Of a DNA stretch of 17,154 nt, positions 14,676 to 17,154 are shown one piece after another. Source of the stretch: CF-13 sp036782775 (lineage in GTDB: Bacteria > Chloroflexota > Dormibacteria > CF-121); contig DAIPYJ010000060.1 in assembly GCA_036782775.1 (NCBI GenBank), positions 1 through 17,154 of the forward strand. Reading direction: 5' to 3'. The notes under the pieces are model-generated. The model was not told where the DNA came from. It saw only the letters and a list, made by a program, of their open reading frames with translations, and searched no databases. The first letter of the stretch is position 1; every line of letters starts with the position of its first letter. The position numbers and the translations under genes were made by a program.

Positions 14676-16249
14676 GCCTCGCCCCCAGGCGGTTTCTGCA
14701 CCGCCTCCTGCAACTCCGGCATGTTGCCGACGAGGCTGGTGAAATCCTGCCGCGCGAGAGCCAGGACGGTGGTATCCGTTACCGCTCGCACACTGGCGGT
14801 GCGTTTCGTGTTCTGGAGGAGAGCAAGCTCCCCGAAGTGCCGGCCGGGACCCATGCGCCGAATCTGCCGTTCGACGCCGTTGACATGCTCGAGGACCTCG
14901 ACCTCGCCCGAGGTGATGATGTAAAAGCGGCTGGCGATCTCCCCCTGGCGCACGATCGTCTCGCCGGCGCTGAACCGCATCGGCATGACGGCATCGCTGC
15001 GACCCATCTGCAGCTGGCTGATGTCCCGGCGGAAGATCGCGCTCGACCACCAATGCAGCACCAGGCCGAGGCGGCGGCGCCAGGTCGGCATATAAGAAAG
15101 GAACAGGCTTCTCGAATAGACGGCGGCGGGCCAACCGTGCAACTTGACTCGTCGCCGCTGGACCAGCCCATAGCTGCGGCTGAGTAGGGCGACCTGCCCC
15201 GACCCCTGGAACGCGACTGGCTGGAGGGGTTGGCCGCGCACGCCGGCCAGAATGTTGCGGGCTACCTGGCGACCTTCTTGGAAGGCCACGAGCAACATCG
15301 CGGGGTAGGGGTCGCCCGACGGTCCCGGCACGGCGGCGTTGTCGCCCACGGCATAGACGTTGGGCCACCCCTCCACCCGGCAGTACTGGTCGCACTGCAC
15401 CCGGCCCCGTACGAGCTTGATGGGAAGCTTGCTCAGCAGCGGATTGGTGCCGACGCCGACGGTGACGATGATGCTCCGGGTCGGTATCCGCTCGCCATTG
15501 GACAGCGTGACCGATCCGGCCGTGGCGTCGGACAGGCCCACGCCGAGCCGCAGGTCGATGCCGCGTTCGCGCATCCGTTTCATCGCCCGTTCCGCCATCG
15601 GCTGCTCGAAGGCCGGCAGGATCCGGGTGATGATGTCGACTTCGATGACGCGGACCTCGGAACGATCGATCGACGGATAGAGGCGAAGCGACGAGCGGAT
15701 GAACTCGTTTGCCTCGGAGGCGATCTCGATGCCGGCGAAGCCGGCGCCGGCGACGAAGAAAGTGAGCAGCCGGCGGCGTTCCTCGGGGTCGGTCTCCACC
15801 GCGGCCCGCTCGAGCATGTCGATCAGGTGGTTGCGCAGGTAGACGAAGTCCCCGATCGTCTTGGTCTGCAGTCCGTGCTCCTGCAGGCCGCGAAACCGCG
15901 AGAGATCGGTCACCGATCCCAGCGCCAGGACGAGGTCGTCGTACTCGAGCACGATCTGCCTGCTCTCGTCACCCCGCGCGAGCGTGACCCGCCGCTGCTC
16001 GAGGTCGATCTCCTCGACGTCGTAGGTGTACACGCGTACGCCCGGCAGGAATTCGCGAAGCGGGACGAGGACGTGTTGTGGCTGCAGGACGCCGGAAAGG
16101 ATCTGGGGCATGAGCCCGTGCCAGACTTCGGTGTTCTCGCGGCTGACGAGCGTGACCTCGACTTGATCGGCGGGACGGCGGCGTCGCACCAGCTCCTGCG
16201 CGCAGCGCACTCCCGCGTGGCCGCCGCCGAGGATCAGGACGCGCCTCAT
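14672..16249 (-). CDS. NDH-2-type FAD dehydrogenase fused to a cyclic-nucleotide-binding domain
   Basis: A 525-aa fusion. Residues 1-335 form a two-dinucleotide-fold oxidoreductase: FAD motif VLILGGGHAGV (4-14), NAD motif FVAGAGFAGIEIASE (165-179), and second FAD motif NVYAVGDNA (297-305), as in type II NADH:quinone oxidoreductases. Residues 365-412 are amphipathic and basic, suiting membrane association. Residues 420-508 are a cNMP-binding domain with an intact phosphate-binding cassette: FGELALLQN (472-480) and R483-T-A-S, so it can probably bind cAMP or cGMP. The usual NDH-2 quinone motif AQ-x-A-x-Q is altered to LLVAFQEG, so the acceptor may differ. ATG 16249 overlaps the upstream stop as ATGA; the longer frame from 16393 is rejected. 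The cupredoxin gene overlaps its 3' end. Confidence 0.9.
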   Translation of the reverse strand: MRRVLILGGGHAGVRCAQELVRRRRPADQVEVTLVSRENTEVWHGLMPQILSGVLQPQHVLVPLREFLPGVRVYTYDVEEIDLEQRRVTLARGDESRQIVLEYDDLVLALGSVTDLSRFRGLQEHGLQTKTIGDFVYLRNHLIDMLERAAVETDPEERRRLLTFFVAGAGFAGIEIASEANEFIRSSLRLYPSIDRSEVRVIEVDIITRILPAFEQPMAERAMKRMRERGIDLRLGVGLSDATAGSVTLSNGERIPTRSIIVTVGVGTNPLLSKLPIKLVRGRVQCDQYCRVEGWPNVYAVGDNAAVPGPSGDPYPAMLLVAFQEGRQVARNILAGVRGQPLQPVAFQGSGQVALLSRSYGLVQRRRVKLHGWPAAVYSRSLFLSYMPTWRRRLGLVLHWWSSAIFRRDISQLQMGRSDAVMPMRFSAGETIVRQGEIASRFYIITSGEVEVLEHVNGVERQIRRMGPGRHFGELALLQNTKRTASVRAVTDTTVLALARQDFTSLVGNMPELQEAVQKPPGGEA

Positions 16250-17154
16250 TTGAACGCGCTCTTGAGCGCCGCCCTGGCGGCGAAGTAGCCGCAAAGACCA
16301 TGCACCCCGCCGGTCGGCGGCGTGGACGACGAGCAGATGTAGACCTGCCGATTCGGGGTTCGGTACTGGCGCCAGGTGGGGCGCAGGAACCACTGGCGCA
16401 GGTCAGCGCTGCCACCGTTGATGTCGCCGCCAACGCAGTTCGCGTTGTGCCGCTCGATGTCGGCCGGCGTCATGACGGAACGCTGCAGGACCCGGTTGAG
16501 GAAGCCGGGGGCAAAGCGCTCGATCTGGGCTTCGATGCGGCCGGTCATGTCCACCGTTGAGCCATTCGGAACATGACAGTACGCCCAAAGCGTGTGCTTG
16601 CCGGCGGGCGCTCGGGTGGGGTCGAAGAGGCTCGGCTGCGCGGCGATCACGAAGGGGTGCTCGGCCACCTGGCCCTTGCTCGGCGCCGCCTCCGAAGCGA
16701 CCGTCTCGTCGAGCGCCCCCGCGATGTGCACCGTTCCTGCCTGGAGACAGCGGGCGTCGCGCCAGGGAACCGGTCCATCGAGCGCGAAGTCGAGCTTGAA
16801 CACCCCGGCACCGTAGCGATACTTGCCGAGCTGGCGTTGATAGCCCTCGGGCAGCACCGGGGCGGCGATCGACCGCAGCTGTCTGGGCGTGACGTCGAAG
16901 AGGTAGGCTCGTGCCTTCGGGAGGTCGTCCATGGACTGGACGCGCCGACTGGTGACGACCGTGCCGCCGAGCGAATGCAAATAGGCGGTAAGGGCATCGG
17001 CGATCTTTTGCGAGCCGCCCTTCGCGACCGGCCAGCCGTAGGCATGGCCGCTGACGCCGAGCATCATGCCGTAGCCGGCGGTCGAGAGACTGGTGAGCGG
17101 CTGGATCGAGTGCGCGGCCATCCCACCGAGCAGCGCGCGGGCCGGCGCTTCTTT
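16246..17154 (-). CDS. CrtI-like NAD(P)/FAD-dependent oxidoreductase, 5' end outside window
   Basis: The frame is open to the window edge (17154), so the N-terminal dinucleotide-binding motif is missing; about 302 residues are visible. They match phytoene-desaturase-related oxidoreductases (COG1233): GHAYGWPVAKGGSQKIADAL, LHSLGGTVVTSRRV, and a C-terminal FAD-contact region with GGDINGG, RPTWRQYRTPNRQVYICSSS and TPPTGGVHGLCGYFAARAA. Despite the likeness to carotenoid enzymes, most proteins of this subgroup have no known substrate, and no other carotenoid gene is visible. The internal ATG at 17121 is not the start, since family sequence continues before it. It is the first visible gene of the redox operon; its stop overlaps the NDH-2 start by 4 bp. 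Confidence 0.87.
   Translation of the reverse strand, partial: KEAPARALLGGMAAHSIQPLTSLSTAGYGMMLGVSGHAYGWPVAKGGSQKIADALTAYLHSLGGTVVTSRRVQSMDDLPKARAYLFDVTPRQLRSIAAPVLPEGYQRQLGKYRYGAGVFKLDFALDGPVPWRDARCLQAGTVHIAGALDETVASEAAPSKGQVAEHPFVIAAQPSLFDPTRAPAGKHTLWAYCHVPNGSTVDMTGRIEAQIERFAPGFLNRVLQRSVMTPADIERHNANCVGGDINGGSADLRQWFLRPTWRQYRTPNRQVYICSSSTPPTGGVHGLCGYFAARAALKSAFK

Noticed and set aside
13980..15395. A single 471-aa minus-strand gene
   Set aside because: Its first half is low-complexity Arg/Pro-rich translation in another frame of the NDH-2-cNMP gene; family-like sequence begins only near 14675.
15230..16288. 352-aa plus-strand reading frame
   Set aside because: Antisense of the NDH-2-cNMP gene, whose motifs are unmistakable.
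14672..16393. Longer NDH-2 start at 16393
   Set aside because: The extra 48 residues are an out-of-frame echo of the CrtI-like gene, and the FAD motif follows directly after ATG 16249.
1..17154. CRISPR array, tRNA/rRNA genes, insertion sequences or prophage
   Set aside because: No spaced direct repeats, no tRNA-like cloverleaf or rRNA sequence, no transposase, integrase or phage structural gene was found by reading.

Overview
The window is a gene-dense, GC-rich (by eye about two-thirds GC) bacterial chromosomal segment with 15 protein genes, no RNA genes, no CRISPR array and no insertion sequence. Leaderless-looking promoters, frequent TTG/GTG starts, a glycogen-debranching/GT39/pheA/ilvD gene string and a NDH-2/cupredoxin redox cluster suggest a soil or sediment Terrabacteria-type organism (Chloroflexota/Dormibacterota-like or actinobacterial). 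That assignment is inferred from style only; no marker gene is present.

Left part (1-3676), a possible organosulfur block. A MalY/PatB-type C-S lyase (+) converges, with abutting stop codons, on a minus-strand three-gene unit: methanethiol oxidase/selenium-binding protein, a six-helix membrane protein and a small cupin. The unit has a strong ribosome binding site and an AT-rich 26-bp near-palindrome at its promoter. The lyase family can release thiols and sulfide, and the oxidase family consumes methanethiol, so a linked role is plausible but unproven.

Middle part (3751-11461), housekeeping metabolism. proC (+) meets a minus-strand five-gene string read in the order glycogen-debranching-type glucosidase, GT39 membrane glycosyltransferase, prephenate dehydratase, dihydroxy-acid dehydratase (ilvD), NUDIX hydrolase. 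Spacings are short (about 5-48 bp), so it is probably one operon. Two oddities lie here: the prephenate dehydratase frame has no usual start codon, and the GT39 gene begins beside a GC-rich palindrome and carries an exact 21-bp tandem duplication.

Region 11462-13912, accessory genes. A small membrane protein with a perfect Shine-Dalgarno sequence is followed by a divergent pair: a Cys-rich MerR regulator and a small protein with a C-C motif. They are separated by a perfect 20-bp palindrome arranged as a MerR-type promoter (TTGACT, 19-bp spacer, AAGGAT), with the start codon of the small gene at the expected transcription start. A secreted beta-propeller protein follows.

Right part (13980-17154), a minus-strand redox operon with stop/start overlaps: a CrtI-like FAD oxidoreductase (cut by the window end), a NDH-2-type dehydrogenase fused to a cyclic-nucleotide-binding domain, and a five-helix membrane protein ending in a type-1 copper (cupredoxin) domain. 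The strongest candidates for something undescribed are the cyclic-nucleotide-linked NDH-2/cupredoxin operon and the MerR/C-C protein switch.
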